Below, piece by piece: positions 40,004-49,291 of a stretch of DNA of 64,000 nt. This DNA comes from Nocardioides sp. (GTDB lineage Bacteria; Actinomycetota; Actinomycetes; Propionibacteriales; Nocardioidaceae): the NCBI RefSeq assembly GCF_014360585.1, contig NZ_JACIXG010000004.1, positions 1 to 64,000 of the forward strand. The letters are read 5' to 3'. The translations under genes were made by a program, and so were the position numbers. How positions within the stretch are numbered: position 1 is the first letter of the stretch; every line of letters begins with the position of its first letter. The notes under the pieces are model-generated. The model worked only from the letters and a program-made list of their open reading frames with translations, searched no databases and was not told the DNA's origin.

Positions 40004-41351
40004 TGGGCGATGCCTCCTCGCGGGTGGTCTCGACAGGCTCGACCACCGATTCCGCCCATGCGGTCGACTTCTTGGGATCGAAGGGACAACCACCCTGTTC
40101 CAGGTGGGCCAGGTATTCGTCCCGGAAGTATTGGATCGAGCTCGTGATCGGGCTCGTCGCGCCATCACCCAGCGCGCAGAACGAGCGGCCGAGGATGTTG
40201 TCGCACTGGTCGAGCAGCAGGTCGAGGTCCTCCGGCTTGCCGTCGCCCTTCTCCAGCCGCTCCAGCACCTGCACCAGCCACCAGGTGCCCTCTCGGCACG
40301 GGGTGCACTTGCCGCAGGACTCGTGCTTGTAGAACTCCGTCCACCGCAGCACCGCCCGGACCACGCACACGGAGTCGTCGAAGATCTGCAGCGCGCGGGT
40401 GCCGAGCATCGAGCCGGCCGCCTGCACGCCTTCGAAGTCCAGCGTCACGTCGAGGTGCTCCTGGGTGAACAACGGGGTCGAGGAGCCACCCGGGGTCCAG
40501 AACTTCAGCTCGTGACCCTCGCGTACGCCGCCGGCCAGCTCGATCAGCTTGCGCAGCGTGATGCCGAGCGGAGCCTCGTACTGGCCCGGCTTCTTGACGT
40601 GGCCCGAGAGCGAGAAGATGCCGACACCGGCGGACTTCTCGGTGCCCATGCCGGCGAACCAGTCGGCACCGTTCTTCACGATCGCGGGCACCGAGGCGAT
40701 CGACTCGGCGTTGTTGATCACGGTCGGGCTCGCGTAGAGACCGGCCACGGCCGGGAACGGCGGGCGCAGCCTGGGCTGGCCACGGCGTCCCTCGAGCGAG
40801 TCGAGCAGCGCGGTCTCCTCGCCACAGATGTAGGCCCCGGCGCCGGCGTGCACGACCAGCTCGAGGTCGTAGCCGGAGCCGTGGATGTTCTTGCCGAGGT
40901 GGCCGGCGGCGTAGGCCTCACGGACCGCCGCCTGCAGCCGCCGGATCACGTGCAGCACCTCACCGCGTACGTAGATGAAGGCCCGCTCCGCCCGGATGGC
41001 GTAGGAGGAGATGATCACGCCCTCCACGAGGGTGTGCGGGCTCGCCATCATCAGCGGGATGTCCTTGCACGTGCCCGGCTCGGACTCGTCGGCGTTGACC
41101 ACCAGGTAGCGCGGCTTGGGGTTCTCGGGGTCGGCCGGCGGCAGGAAGCCCCACTTCACCCCGGTCGGGAAGCCGGCGCCACCGCGGCCGCGGAGCCCGG
41201 AGTCCTTGACCATCGTCTGCACGTCCTCGGGAGCCAACCCGAGAGCGAAGTCGAGCGCGTCGTAGCCGCCCTGCTGAGCGTAGGCGGGCAGCGTCCAGGC
41301 CCGCTCGTCGCCCCAGTTGCTGGTCAGCACCGGGGTGAGAGTGTCAGTCAT
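39996..41351 (-). CDS. nuoF: NADH-quinone oxidoreductase subunit F
   Basis: A 451-residue NADH/FMN-binding subunit. FMN/NADH site GLRGRGGAGFPTGVKWGFL, YLVVNADESEPGTCKD, AYICGEETALLDSLEG, and the [4Fe-4S] motif ESCGKCTPCREG. The C-terminal tail [17 protein letters not shown] comes partly from a GTCTCGACAGGCTCGACC repeat (40025-40048). The ATG at 41351 overlaps the nuoE stop by eight bases. Confidence 0.97.
   Translation of the reverse strand: MTDTLTPVLTSNWGDERAWTLPAYAQQGGYDALDFALGLAPEDVQTMVKDSGLRGRGGAGFPTGVKWGFLPPADPENPKPRYLVVNADESEPGTCKDIPLMMASPHTLVEGVIISSYAIRAERAFIYVRGEVLHVIRRLQAAVREAYAAGHLGKNIHGSGYDLELVVHAGAGAYICGEETALLDSLEGRRGQPRLRPPFPAVAGLYASPTVINNAESIASVPAIVKNGADWFAGMGTEKSAGVGIFSLSGHVKKPGQYEAPLGITLRKLIELAGGVREGHELKFWTPGGSSTPLFTQEHLDVTLDFEGVQAAGSMLGTRALQIFDDSVCVVRAVLRWTEFYKHESCGKCTPCREGTWWLVQVLERLEKGDGKPEDLDLLLDQCDNILGRSFCALGDGATSPITSSIQYFRDEYLAHLEQGGCPFDPKKSTAWAESVVEPVETTREEASPND
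40025..40048. repeat. GTCTCGACAGGCTCGACC repeat in the nuoF 3' end
   Basis: Short dispersed repeat, translated as VVEPVETTR in the NuoF C-terminal tail, 22 bases before the nuoG start. Confidence 0.8.
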
Positions 41352-42090
41352 CGGACGCCTCCTCGGCGATCGTCTCCGACTCGGCACGACGGGTGTCGGC
41401 CTCCTCGACGGCCTCGGGCATCTCCTCGGTCACGTCGGCGGAGCCGTGCGCGTGAACAGGTGCGGCCCAGCCGCGCTCACGGGCGAGCTCGAGGCCGACC
41501 AGCGACTCCGGACCAGCAGCGGGCCCCTCGTCGACGAGCCCGTCCTCGAAGCCGGCCAGGACCCGCTCGGCCTCGCGCCAGCTCGTGATCCTGGCTCCGC
41601 GCGAGGCCACGACCTCGCGGCCCTCGCGCAGGTCGTCGACCAGCTGTGAGGCCGACTCCGGGGTCTGGTTGTCGAAGAACTCCCAGTTGACCATCACCAC
41701 CGGCGCGTAGTCGCACGCCGCGTTGCACTCGATGTGCTCGAGCGTGATCGCGCCATCGGCCGTGGTCTCGTCGTTGCCCACCTCGAGCTTCTCGCGAAGG
41801 CAGGCGAAGATCTCGTCGCCGCCCATGACCGCGCACAGCGTGTTGGTGCAGACGCCGACGTGGTGGGTGCCGACGGGATGGCGCTTGTACATCGTGTAGA
41901 AGGTCGCCACCCCGCTCACCTCGGCCGGGGTCAGACCCAGGACATCGGCGCAGGCCTGGATGCCCTCGGGAGTGACCCGGCCCTCGACCGACTGCACCAG
42001 GTGGAGCATCGGCAGCAGCCCGGAACGCGCCTGGGGGTAGCGGGCCGCGATCTCGCGCAGCTCGTCGAAGGTCTCTGCAGCAAGCGTCAT
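41344..42090 (-). CDS. nuoE: NADH-quinone oxidoreductase subunit E
   Basis: A 248-residue thioredoxin-like [2Fe-2S] subunit: GVATFYTMYKRHPVG, CTNTLCAVMGG, HIECNAACDYAPVVMVN carry the four Cys. The C-terminal acidic extension of about 70 residues is typical of actinobacterial NuoE. Its ATG overlaps the stop of a 24-residue bridging frame rather than nuoD itself. Confidence 0.96.
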   Translation of the reverse strand: MTLAAETFDELREIAARYPQARSGLLPMLHLVQSVEGRVTPEGIQACADVLGLTPAEVSGVATFYTMYKRHPVGTHHVGVCTNTLCAVMGGDEIFACLREKLEVGNDETTADGAITLEHIECNAACDYAPVVMVNWEFFDNQTPESASQLVDDLREGREVVASRGARITSWREAERVLAGFEDGLVDEGPAAGPESLVGLELARERGWAAPVHAHGSADVTEEMPEAVEEADTRRAESETIAEEASDD

Positions 42091-42161
42091 CGGGGTCCCC
42101 GATCGATTGTTCGGCGGAGGAGCGAAGCGGGGGAGGCGAAGAATCGAGTGGGGTGGTTCAT
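42087..42161 (-). CDS. Bridging 24-residue frame between nuoD and nuoE
   Basis: The ATG lies in the ATGA that ends nuoD and the stop lies in the ATGA that starts nuoE ([20 protein letters not shown] then RGPR). The interior is a repeat-like sequence with arms CGATTGTTCG and CGAAGAATCG. As between xdhA and xdhB, coupling on both sides is kept across an insert. No domain; a functional peptide is not proven. Confidence 0.45.
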   Translation of the reverse strand: MNHPTRFFASPASLLRRTIDRGPR

Positions 42162-43474
42162 CGGTCGACGCCTCCCATCACCGGGTCGATGGACGCGATC
42201 GCCACGATCACGTCGGCGACCATGCCGCCCTCGGACATGACGCTCGTGGCCTGAAGATTCGTGAACGACGGGTCTCGGAAGTGGACCCGGTAAGGCTTGG
42301 TGCCGCCGTCGCTGACCACATGGGCGGCGAGCTCTCCGCGCGGCGACTCGATCGCGACGTACGCCTGGCCTGCCGGCACCCGGAAGCCCTCGGTCACCAG
42401 CTTGAAGTGGTGGATCAGCGCCTCCATCGACTCGCCCATGATGTGGCGGATGTGGTCGAGGGAGTTGCCTTGGCCGTCGGCGCCGACGGAGAGCTGCGAG
42501 GGCCAGGCGATCTTCTTGTCGGCCACCATGACGGGCGCGCCGTCGAGATCCTTCAGCCGCTTGAGGGCCTGCTCCATGATCCGCAGCGACTCCCACATCT
42601 CGGCCAGCCGGATCCGGAACCGACCGTAGGAGTCGCAGGTGTCCCAGGTGATGACCTCGAAGTCATAGTCCTCATACCCGCAGTAGGGCTGGGTCTTGCG
42701 CAGGTCCCACGGGTAGCCGGTCGAGCGCAGGACCGGGCCGGTGAGGCCGAGCGCGAGACAGCCCTCGAGGTCGAGGTAGCCGACCTGCTCCAGGCGACCC
42801 TTGAAGATCGGGTTGGCGTTGCAGAGCGCGGCGAGCTCCGGCAGCCGCTTCTTCATCAGCTCGATGAACTCGCTCACCCGCGCGACGGTGTCTTCCGGCA
42901 CGTCCTGGGCGATGCCGCCCGGACGGATGTAGGCGTGGTTCATCCGCAGGCCGGTGATGAACTCGAACAGGTCCAGGCACAGCTCGCGCTCGCGGAAGCC
43001 GATCGTCATCACGGTCAGCGCGCCGAGCTCCATGCCACCGGTCGCGATCGCTACCAGATGCGAGGAGATCCGGTTGAGCTCCATGAGCAGGACCCGGATG
43101 ACGTCGGCCTTCTCCGGCACCTCGGCGCCGATGCCGAGCAGCTTCTCCACCCCGAGGACGTACGCCGTCTCGTTGAAGATCGGCGAGAGATAGTCCATCC
43201 GGGTGACGAAGGTCGTGCCCTGGGTCCAGGGGCGGAACTCCAGGTTCTTCTCGATGCCCGTGTGGAGGTAGCCGATCCCGGCACGCGCCTCGGTGACGGT
43301 CTCGCCCTCGAGCTCGAGGATCAGCCGGAGCACCCCGTGGGTCGAGGGGTGCTGCGGACCCATGTTGACGATGATCCGCTCGTCCTTGACGTCCTTGAGG
43401 GCGTCGGTCAGGTCGTCCCAGTCCTGGCCGGTGACGGTGAACGTGCGCGCGTCGTCAGCGTCTGTCGCGGTCAT
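42158..43474 (-). CDS. nuoD: NADH-quinone oxidoreductase subunit D
   Basis: A 438-residue 49-kDa-type subunit that helps form the quinone site: [81 protein letters not shown] and the terminal [13 protein letters not shown] overlap with the nuoC stop. Confidence 0.97.
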   Translation of the reverse strand: MTATDADDARTFTVTGQDWDDLTDALKDVKDERIIVNMGPQHPSTHGVLRLILELEGETVTEARAGIGYLHTGIEKNLEFRPWTQGTTFVTRMDYLSPIFNETAYVLGVEKLLGIGAEVPEKADVIRVLLMELNRISSHLVAIATGGMELGALTVMTIGFRERELCLDLFEFITGLRMNHAYIRPGGIAQDVPEDTVARVSEFIELMKKRLPELAALCNANPIFKGRLEQVGYLDLEGCLALGLTGPVLRSTGYPWDLRKTQPYCGYEDYDFEVITWDTCDSYGRFRIRLAEMWESLRIMEQALKRLKDLDGAPVMVADKKIAWPSQLSVGADGQGNSLDHIRHIMGESMEALIHHFKLVTEGFRVPAGQAYVAIESPRGELAAHVVSDGGTKPYRVHFRDPSFTNLQATSVMSEGGMVADVIVAIASIDPVMGGVDR

Positions 43475-44105
43475 GAGTAGCTCCTGCGAGTGTCCGGCGG
43501 CGGGATGGTCGCGCCCTTGTATTCCACGGGGATCCCACCGAGCGGGTAGTCCTTGCGCTGCGGGTGGCCGGGCCAGTCGTCGGGCATCAGGATCCTGGTC
43601 AGACCCGGGTGGCCGTCGAAGACGATCCCGAACATGTCGTAGGTCTCCCGCTCGTGCCAGTCGAGCGTCGGGTAGATGGCCACCGCGCTCGGCACGTGCG
43701 GGTCAGCATCGGGAGCGGAGGTCTCGATGCGCACCCGGCGGTTGTAGGTCATCGAGAGCAGGTGGTAGACCGCGTGCAGCTCTTTGCCCTGGTCAGCGGG
43801 GTAGTGCACCCCGGAGACCCCGGAGCAGAGCTCGAAGCGCAGCTCGTCGCGGAGCACCTGCAGGGCCTCGAGCAGCCGCTCGCGGCGTACGTGGAAGGTC
43901 AGCTCTCCACGGTGGATGACCGCCTCCGCCTCGGTGAAGGCGAGGGCGTCGGCGAGCTCCTTGAACCAGCCGCCGTAGGGCTGCACCCCGACATCGCTGG
44001 TGCGGCTCGGCGTCGCCTGCTGGCGGGTGAGACCGCCGTAACCGCTGGTGTCGCCGGTGTCCTCCACGCCGAACATGCCGCTGTTCTGGCCGATGTTCTG
44101 GTCGT

Positions 44106-44109
<4 letters not shown>
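43471..44109 (-). CDS. nuoC: NADH-quinone oxidoreductase subunit C
   Basis: A 212-residue 30-kDa-type subunit. Core: [71 protein letters not shown]. The GTG at 44109 ([11 protein letters not shown]) forms a GTGA overlap with nuoB; upstream in-frame sequence is antisense-like. Confidence 0.95.
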
Positions 44110-44660
<551 letters not shown>

Positions 44661-44661
44661 G

Positions 44662-45018
44662 TCAGTCCCAGTCCAATCCGCCGCGGCGCCACACATAGGC
44701 GTACGCCACGAACACCGTCAGCAGGAAGAGGCCCATCTCCGCGAGGCCGAACCATCCCATCGCGTCGAACCTGACGGCCCACGGGTAGAGAAAGATGATC
44801 TCGATGTCGAAGATGATGAAGAGCATCGCGGTGATGTAGTACTTCACCGGGAAGCGACCACCCAGCGCCTGTGGAGTGGCCTCGATCCCACACTCGTAGG
44901 GATCCGCCTTGGCCTGGTTGACGCGTCTCGGTCCGACGACCGAGCTCATGATCAACGAACCGACCGCGAAGAGCGTCGCCAGTCCCGCCAACGCGAGCAC
45001 CGGCACGTAGAGCTCCAT
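44662..45018 (-). CDS. nuoA: NADH-quinone oxidoreductase subunit A
   Basis: A 118-residue, three-helix subunit ([35 protein letters not shown]). First gene of the nuo operon. The ATG follows GTAGGAGGCGAG. The upstream 208 bases must contain the main promoter and include a 26-bp palindrome at 45144-45169. Confidence 0.96.
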   Translation of the reverse strand: MELYVPVLALAGLATLFAVGSLIMSSVVGPRRVNQAKADPYECGIEATPQALGGRFPVKYYITAMLFIIFDIEIIFLYPWAVRFDAMGWFGLAEMGLFLLTVFVAYAYVWRRGGLDWD

Positions 45019-45143
45019 CTCGCCTCCTACCCTGAGCGACCCACCCCTTCTTGAGACTTTGTGAATGGAATCACAATGTGGGCCAACTCACATCCTGCCA
45101 CTCCTGTGGCGGAATGCAAGTCGGTTGCCGAAATGGCGCGCGG

Positions 45144-45169
45144 CACTTTCCCGCCATGGCAGGAAGGTG
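45144..45169. repeat. 26-bp CCCGCCATGGC palindrome, copy 1
   Basis: An imperfect palindrome beginning CACTTTCCCGCCATGGC and ending GGAAGGTG, upstream of nuoA. A close relative of the same length lies at 58526-58551. Confidence 0.6.
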
Positions 45170-45226
45170 CATCGGCATACGGGCGCAAACGCTGGCAGAA
45201 CCACGCCAGCGCGGAGTTGTGAACGG

Positions 45227-46291
45227 TCAGGAAGCGGTGCTGGCTGCAGGTTTCGGCGTGTCGAGGAAGGCTCGGGGGATCACGATGATCCGCTTGTCGA
45301 CGTTGGCTGGTGTGGCTGGCCTTCCGTCTGGGCCGACCTGCACCATCTCGTACGTCACGGTGTGCTTGGTCAGCCGGCGTAGCTTCAGCCATCCCGGGGG
45401 CCAGGCAACGCTTCCCCACGGCCCCTGGACCTCGAGCCACTCACCCGCCGAACCGGTGACGGTGGCACCGACCGAATACATCCCGGACATCCGGCCCTCG
45501 CCGGTGAGCATCCAGGCGAACGGACCCAGCACCGTCAGCACAGTTATGAAGATCGCCATCCTGTAGGAGTCACTGGCAAGCCAGAATGCGATGTTGAAGC
45601 CGAACATGGCCGGGTACAACCACGTCGAAACGCCGAACTGCGCCCGAAGCCACGCCCGGACGAGCCGCAACCGCAAGCTCCGATCGACGACGACCGGCTC
45701 CCCCGCGGTCGGGGTCCCCACAGGCTCCCGGCTCGCTCCCCTCGCCAGCTCGCGTCTGATCTCCGGACCGATGAGCTGGGCCGGAAAGTCGACCGACCGC
45801 GCCACCTCATCGGGCCCGGTCGGAAGATACGCCGGTACGGCCAGCGTCTTCGCACCATCCTGCCGACACCGCACGAGCACCGGCCCGGCATCGGTCAGCG
45901 TCAGCCGCGACCAGGGATAGAAGGTGAGTCGCCTGAGCGTACGCATGCCCAACCCGCTCTCCGTCGCCCATGCGACGAGAGTGGCCCCAACAGGAAACTC
46001 GCGCTCCACGCGGCGAGAGACTGTCCACAGCGGAATCGTCAGCGTGAACGTGAGACAGACGCCTCCGAGGATCAAGAGCATCGCGAGCGCGACCCTGCCG
46101 AAGGTTCCCAGACCGAAGTCATGCGTGCCGAACCAGAACGATCCGGTCAACAACACCGGCGGAACCAGCCCTTGGGCCCAATAGGCCACGCTCCGCAACC
46201 GCAGACTCACCATGGCCCGTATGAGCCGACGCTGATCGTCGATCGTGACGGTCCAGCTTGTCACCGATCCCGGCACCACATCCACGTCCAC
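45227..46291 (-). CDS. Hypothetical membrane protein
   Basis: A 354-residue protein with two pairs of hydrophobic helices (around residues 38-88, LVPPVLLTGSFWFG and VALAMLLILGGVCL; and around 230-270, WLYPAMFGFNIAFWLA). Soluble stretches between them could be beta-rich (LTFYPWSRLTLTDAGPVLVR). I do not recognise the family. The GTG at 46291 follows GAGGGGAG. It stands alone, upstream of the nuo operon on the same strand. Confidence 0.7.
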   Translation of the reverse strand: MDVDVVPGSVTSWTVTIDDQRRLIRAMVSLRLRSVAYWAQGLVPPVLLTGSFWFGTHDFGLGTFGRVALAMLLILGGVCLTFTLTIPLWTVSRRVEREFPVGATLVAWATESGLGMRTLRRLTFYPWSRLTLTDAGPVLVRCRQDGAKTLAVPAYLPTGPDEVARSVDFPAQLIGPEIRRELARGASREPVGTPTAGEPVVVDRSLRLRLVRAWLRAQFGVSTWLYPAMFGFNIAFWLASDSYRMAIFITVLTVLGPFAWMLTGEGRMSGMYSVGATVTGSAGEWLEVQGPWGSVAWPPGWLKLRRLTKHTVTYEMVQVGPDGRPATPANVDKRIIVIPRAFLDTPKPAASTAS

Positions 46292-46360
46292 GAGCAGCTC
46301 CCCTCAGCGTCCCCGCAGCCCAAAGTCGCCGCAGCGTAACGGATACCCAGGAGGGAATAT

Positions 46361-46456
46361 GCCGAGTCGGCCCGTCCTCACCCGAAATCTCGCCGAGTCG
46401 GCTCGTTATGACGAGCCGACTCGACCTGCTTGCGCGTCAGGATGCGCCGACTCGGC
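46361..46456. repeat. CCGACTCGGC composite palindrome, full copy
   Basis: The most complete copy: left arm GCCGAGTCGGCCCGTCCTCA(C) at 46361-46381, central 33-bp palindrome at 46391-46423, and right arm GTCAGGATGCGCCGACTCGG(C) at 46436-46456. It ends five bases past the stop codon of the HD-domain gene. The two outer arms are also mutually complementary. Confidence 0.88.
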
Positions 46457-46461
46457 GATGG

Positions 46462-47112
46462 TCAGTCGGGATCGGGGCGGATCCAGCCCTTGGCGAGCCC
46501 CGCACGGACGAGTGCGTCGGTGGCGGAACCGAGGGTGGTCGAGGCGGCGACGACGCCGGCCTCGCGGGCACGGACCCGGGACTCGGTCGCGCCGGGCATG
46601 CCCCAGGTTCCGCCGCGGTTGAGCCAGTTGAGGAGCATCGGCTCGAGGCGGTCCATGGCCTTGCAGAAGCGCGCCTCGGGGGTCTGGGCGGCCTCGAACT
46701 CGTCCCACAGGGCACGGATCTCACCCGCCTGGTCCGGCGGCAGCATCGTGAAGAGCCGATCGGCTGCGGCGATCTCGCGCTCGACCTGGTCAACGACCGA
46801 GGCAGCATCGAAGACCGGGCTGTCGCCGGCGTAGATCTCGACCATGTCGTGAATGATCACCAGCTTGATCGCATGCCCCACGTCGATGGGCTCGTCGGCG
46901 TACTCCGCCAGCAGCAGCACCATCAGCGCCAGATGCCAGGAGTGCTCGGCGTCGTTCTCCCGCCGATCCGCCGCTGCCAGCGGCGAGGCCCGCAGGATCG
47001 TCTTCAGCTTGTCCGCCTCGGCGATGAACTCCAGCTGAGCCCGCAGCCTCCCACCGATCTCGTCCGGGAGCGGGTTCAGGTCGATGATCAGATCCTCGTG
47101 AGCGTCAGCCAT
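46462..47112 (-). CDS. HD-domain phosphohydrolase (YfbR-like)
   Basis: A 216-residue HD-superfamily protein with metal ligands in RRENDAEHSWHLALM and the central HD pair in KLVIIHDMVEIYAGD; a further Asp follows in the second half. YfbR-like members are 5'-deoxynucleotidases. The ATG at 47112 (MADAHEDLIID) is preferred over one 17 codons upstream that lacks domain sequence. Monocistronic. Confidence 0.85.
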   Translation of the reverse strand: MADAHEDLIIDLNPLPDEIGGRLRAQLEFIAEADKLKTILRASPLAAADRRENDAEHSWHLALMVLLLAEYADEPIDVGHAIKLVIIHDMVEIYAGDSPVFDAASVVDQVEREIAAADRLFTMLPPDQAGEIRALWDEFEAAQTPEARFCKAMDRLEPMLLNWLNRGGTWGMPGATESRVRAREAGVVAASTTLGSATDALVRAGLAKGWIRPDPD

Positions 47113-47174
47113 GGGACGACCCTCGCATGCTTGCGTACGTGAGGTCCCGACAGGATCGCCCACCGGTGTCTGCC

Positions 47175-47855
47175 TCAGCGGGTGGGGAGAGCGGGGGCGG
47201 CGCGCCTGGAGCGGCTCACGTAGGTCGAGCCCTCCGGGGCGACGACGGCGTAGGAGTCGCCCAGGCGGGAGTTGTACTCCAGGTGGGCGCGGCCCCAGAA
47301 CATGCCGATCCGGATGCCGCCGTACATCCCCGGAGCGGTGAACCAGGCTTCGTCGGGGCCGCCCTCCTCGGAGATGAGCCGAACGTCGAACGTACGCAGC
47401 TGGTGCTCGCCACGGAACTCGGCGGTCAGCTCGGCGAGCGTCGTGTTCACGTGAAGGTTGACGTTCTCGAGATTGTCACCGAGCGGGGTGCCGGGGCGGA
47501 AGTACGGGTCGAGCATGTCGAGCAGGTGGTCGTGACCGCGGCGCTGGGCGAGCTGGTAGGGCGTCTCACCATGGGCGGTGGGCAGAGACCTGACGCCACC
47601 CAGCGAGAGCAGCTCCTGGACCGTCTCCCGCGGCGCACCGAGGTAGGCGGCGTGGTGCAGCGGCGTGAACATCGACTCGCCGCCGATCTTCCAGGTGTTC
47701 ACGCCGACGGTGTAGTCGTTGCGTACCTGCGAGAGCGCGCGGCGCCAGTCTCCCTGCGCGGCAGCATCGGTGAGCGAGTCCCTGGCCTTGACCGCCGCGG
47801 GGCCGTAGGCCTCGCGAGGCATCAAGATGCCGTCCCATGGCAACGTCGTGGTCAT
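47175..47855 (-). CDS. Ankyrin-repeat protein
   Basis: A 226-residue protein with two or three ankyrin repeats (residues about 27-115; FTPLHHAAYLGAPRETVQELLS, spelled across about 63-84, and GETPYQLAQRRGHDHLLDML). The C-terminal 100 residues form a separate domain (LAELTAEFRGEHQLRTFDVR, GMYGGIRIGMFWG) that I do not recognise. It lies 20 bases downstream of menG and may share its transcript. Confidence 0.75.
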   Translation of the reverse strand: MTTTLPWDGILMPREAYGPAAVKARDSLTDAAAQGDWRRALSQVRNDYTVGVNTWKIGGESMFTPLHHAAYLGAPRETVQELLSLGGVRSLPTAHGETPYQLAQRRGHDHLLDMLDPYFRPGTPLGDNLENVNLHVNTTLAELTAEFRGEHQLRTFDVRLISEEGGPDEAWFTAPGMYGGIRIGMFWGRAHLEYNSRLGDSYAVVAPEGSTYVSRSRRAAPALPTR

Positions 47856-47874
47856 AGTCGAACTTTCGCAGAGA

Positions 47875-48564
47875 TCAAGCGGTTGCGTGATGAAGAGCGA
47901 CGATCCCGGCTGAGAGATTCGTCCACGTCGGCGACTGCCAGCCCGCTGAGGACAGCATGTCGGCGAGACCTGCCTGGTCGGGCCACGCCCGGATCGACTC
48001 AGCGAGATAGACGTACGCGTCCGGGGAGGACGATACCGCCCGCGCGACCGGCGGGAGCGCCTTCATCAAGTATTCGACGTAGACCGTCCGGAACGGCTTC
48101 CAGGTCGGGTGCGAGAACTCGCAGACCACGATCCGACCGCCAGGCCGGGTGACCCGGCGCAGCTCACGCAGGCCGGCTTCGGGGTCGACGATGTTGCGCA
48201 GACCGAACGAGATCGTCACCGCGTCGAAGGTCCCGTCGCGGTAAGGCAGCTTGGTACCGTCGCCGGCCGTGAACGGCAGGTGCGGCTTGGTCTCCTTGCC
48301 GACCTTGAGCATGCCGATCGAGAAGTCGGTCGGGACCACCTCGGCTCCGGCGTCCAGGAACGGCTGGGACGAGGTGCCGGTCCCGGCGGCGAGGTCGAGC
48401 ACGAGCTCGCCCGGCTTCGGGGCGACGGCCTTGATGACCTCGCGTCGCCAGCGGCGGTCCTGGCCGAGCGAAAGTACGTCGTTGGTGAGGTCGTAGCGCT
48501 TGGCCACCGCGTCGAACATGCGACGGACCTCGCCGGGCTGCTTGTCCAGATCTGCTCGGGTCAC
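47875..48564 (-). CDS. menG: Demethylmenaquinone methyltransferase
   Basis: A 229-residue UbiE/MenG methyltransferase doing the last step of menaquinone synthesis. It has the family opening ([27 protein letters not shown]), the SAM motif [20 protein letters not shown], and [20 protein letters not shown] followed by [14 protein letters not shown]. The ATG is 38 bases from the hypothetical gene upstream. Confidence 0.95.
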   Translation of the reverse strand: MTRADLDKQPGEVRRMFDAVAKRYDLTNDVLSLGQDRRWRREVIKAVAPKPGELVLDLAAGTGTSSQPFLDAGAEVVPTDFSIGMLKVGKETKPHLPFTAGDGTKLPYRDGTFDAVTISFGLRNIVDPEAGLRELRRVTRPGGRIVVCEFSHPTWKPFRTVYVEYLMKALPPVARAVSSSPDAYVYLAESIRAWPDQAGLADMLSSAGWQSPTWTNLSAGIVALHHATA

Positions 48565-48601
48565 GGGCTGATTCTGTCTCGGGTCTCCGTCAGACCCGAA
48601 C

Positions 48602-49183
48602 TCAGGCCAGCTTCTCGAAGATCTCGTCGGCGTACTTCGCCGCGTCCTTCTTCGAGGCGGCGGTCGCCTGGACGGTCAGATTCTTGGAGGCGTGCGAGCA
48701 GGTCGCCTGGCTCTGACCGGTCTGCTGGTCGGCGCTGGCGTAGCAGACGTTGTCGCCCACCTTGGAGACCTCGCCACCGCCGTAGTAAGCGCTGCCGTCG
48801 CCGGCGAAGGCACGGATCATCACGGACTTCTGCATGTCCTTGGTGATGTACGTGCGCGAGGCCATCGAGAACCCGAGAGCGTCGGAGACATTGCGGTCCT
48901 CGGTCTTCGAGCTGGCGGCGTTCTGCTTGATGAACACGTCCAGCTGCTCCTCGGACGCGCCCTGCTTCTTGATCACGTCGAGGTCGTAGGAAGACTTCTT
49001 GTCAGCTGGCTTGTAGCCGCCCGACAGAGTCTCCGGAAGCGTGATCTTCACACCGGAGTGGGATTCGGAGTCGCCAACCCACCGTGGCAGGCCAACGCCC
49101 AGCACGACGAAGAGGGCCAAGGCGATGATGCCGAGGGTGATGCCGTTCTCTGCGATGAACGACTGCTCTTTGTTGGTACTCAC
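48602..49183 (-). CDS. Hypothetical single-span membrane protein
   Basis: A 193-residue protein with one N-terminal hydrophobic span ([20 protein letters not shown]) and an extracytoplasmic domain with two Cys ([10 protein letters not shown] and [10 protein letters not shown]) that could be disulfide-bonded. No family recognised. GTG start (VSTNKEQSF), divergent from menF over a 108-base promoter region. Confidence 0.75.
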   Translation of the reverse strand: MSTNKEQSFIAENGITLGIIALALFVVLGVGLPRWVGDSESHSGVKITLPETLSGGYKPADKKSSYDLDVIKKQGASEEQLDVFIKQNAASSKTEDRNVSDALGFSMASRTYITKDMQKSVMIRAFAGDGSAYYGGGEVSKVGDNVCYASADQQTGQSQATCSHASKNLTVQATAASKKDAAKYADEIFEKLA

Positions 49184-49291
49184 GCCAGCGCACGCTACAA
49201 CCCATCTGGTGATGGATGACAAATGGGGCGACCATGCCACATACATCACTTCGACTCGTCGCCGCCGACACCACGCCGATACGCTGGGTGC

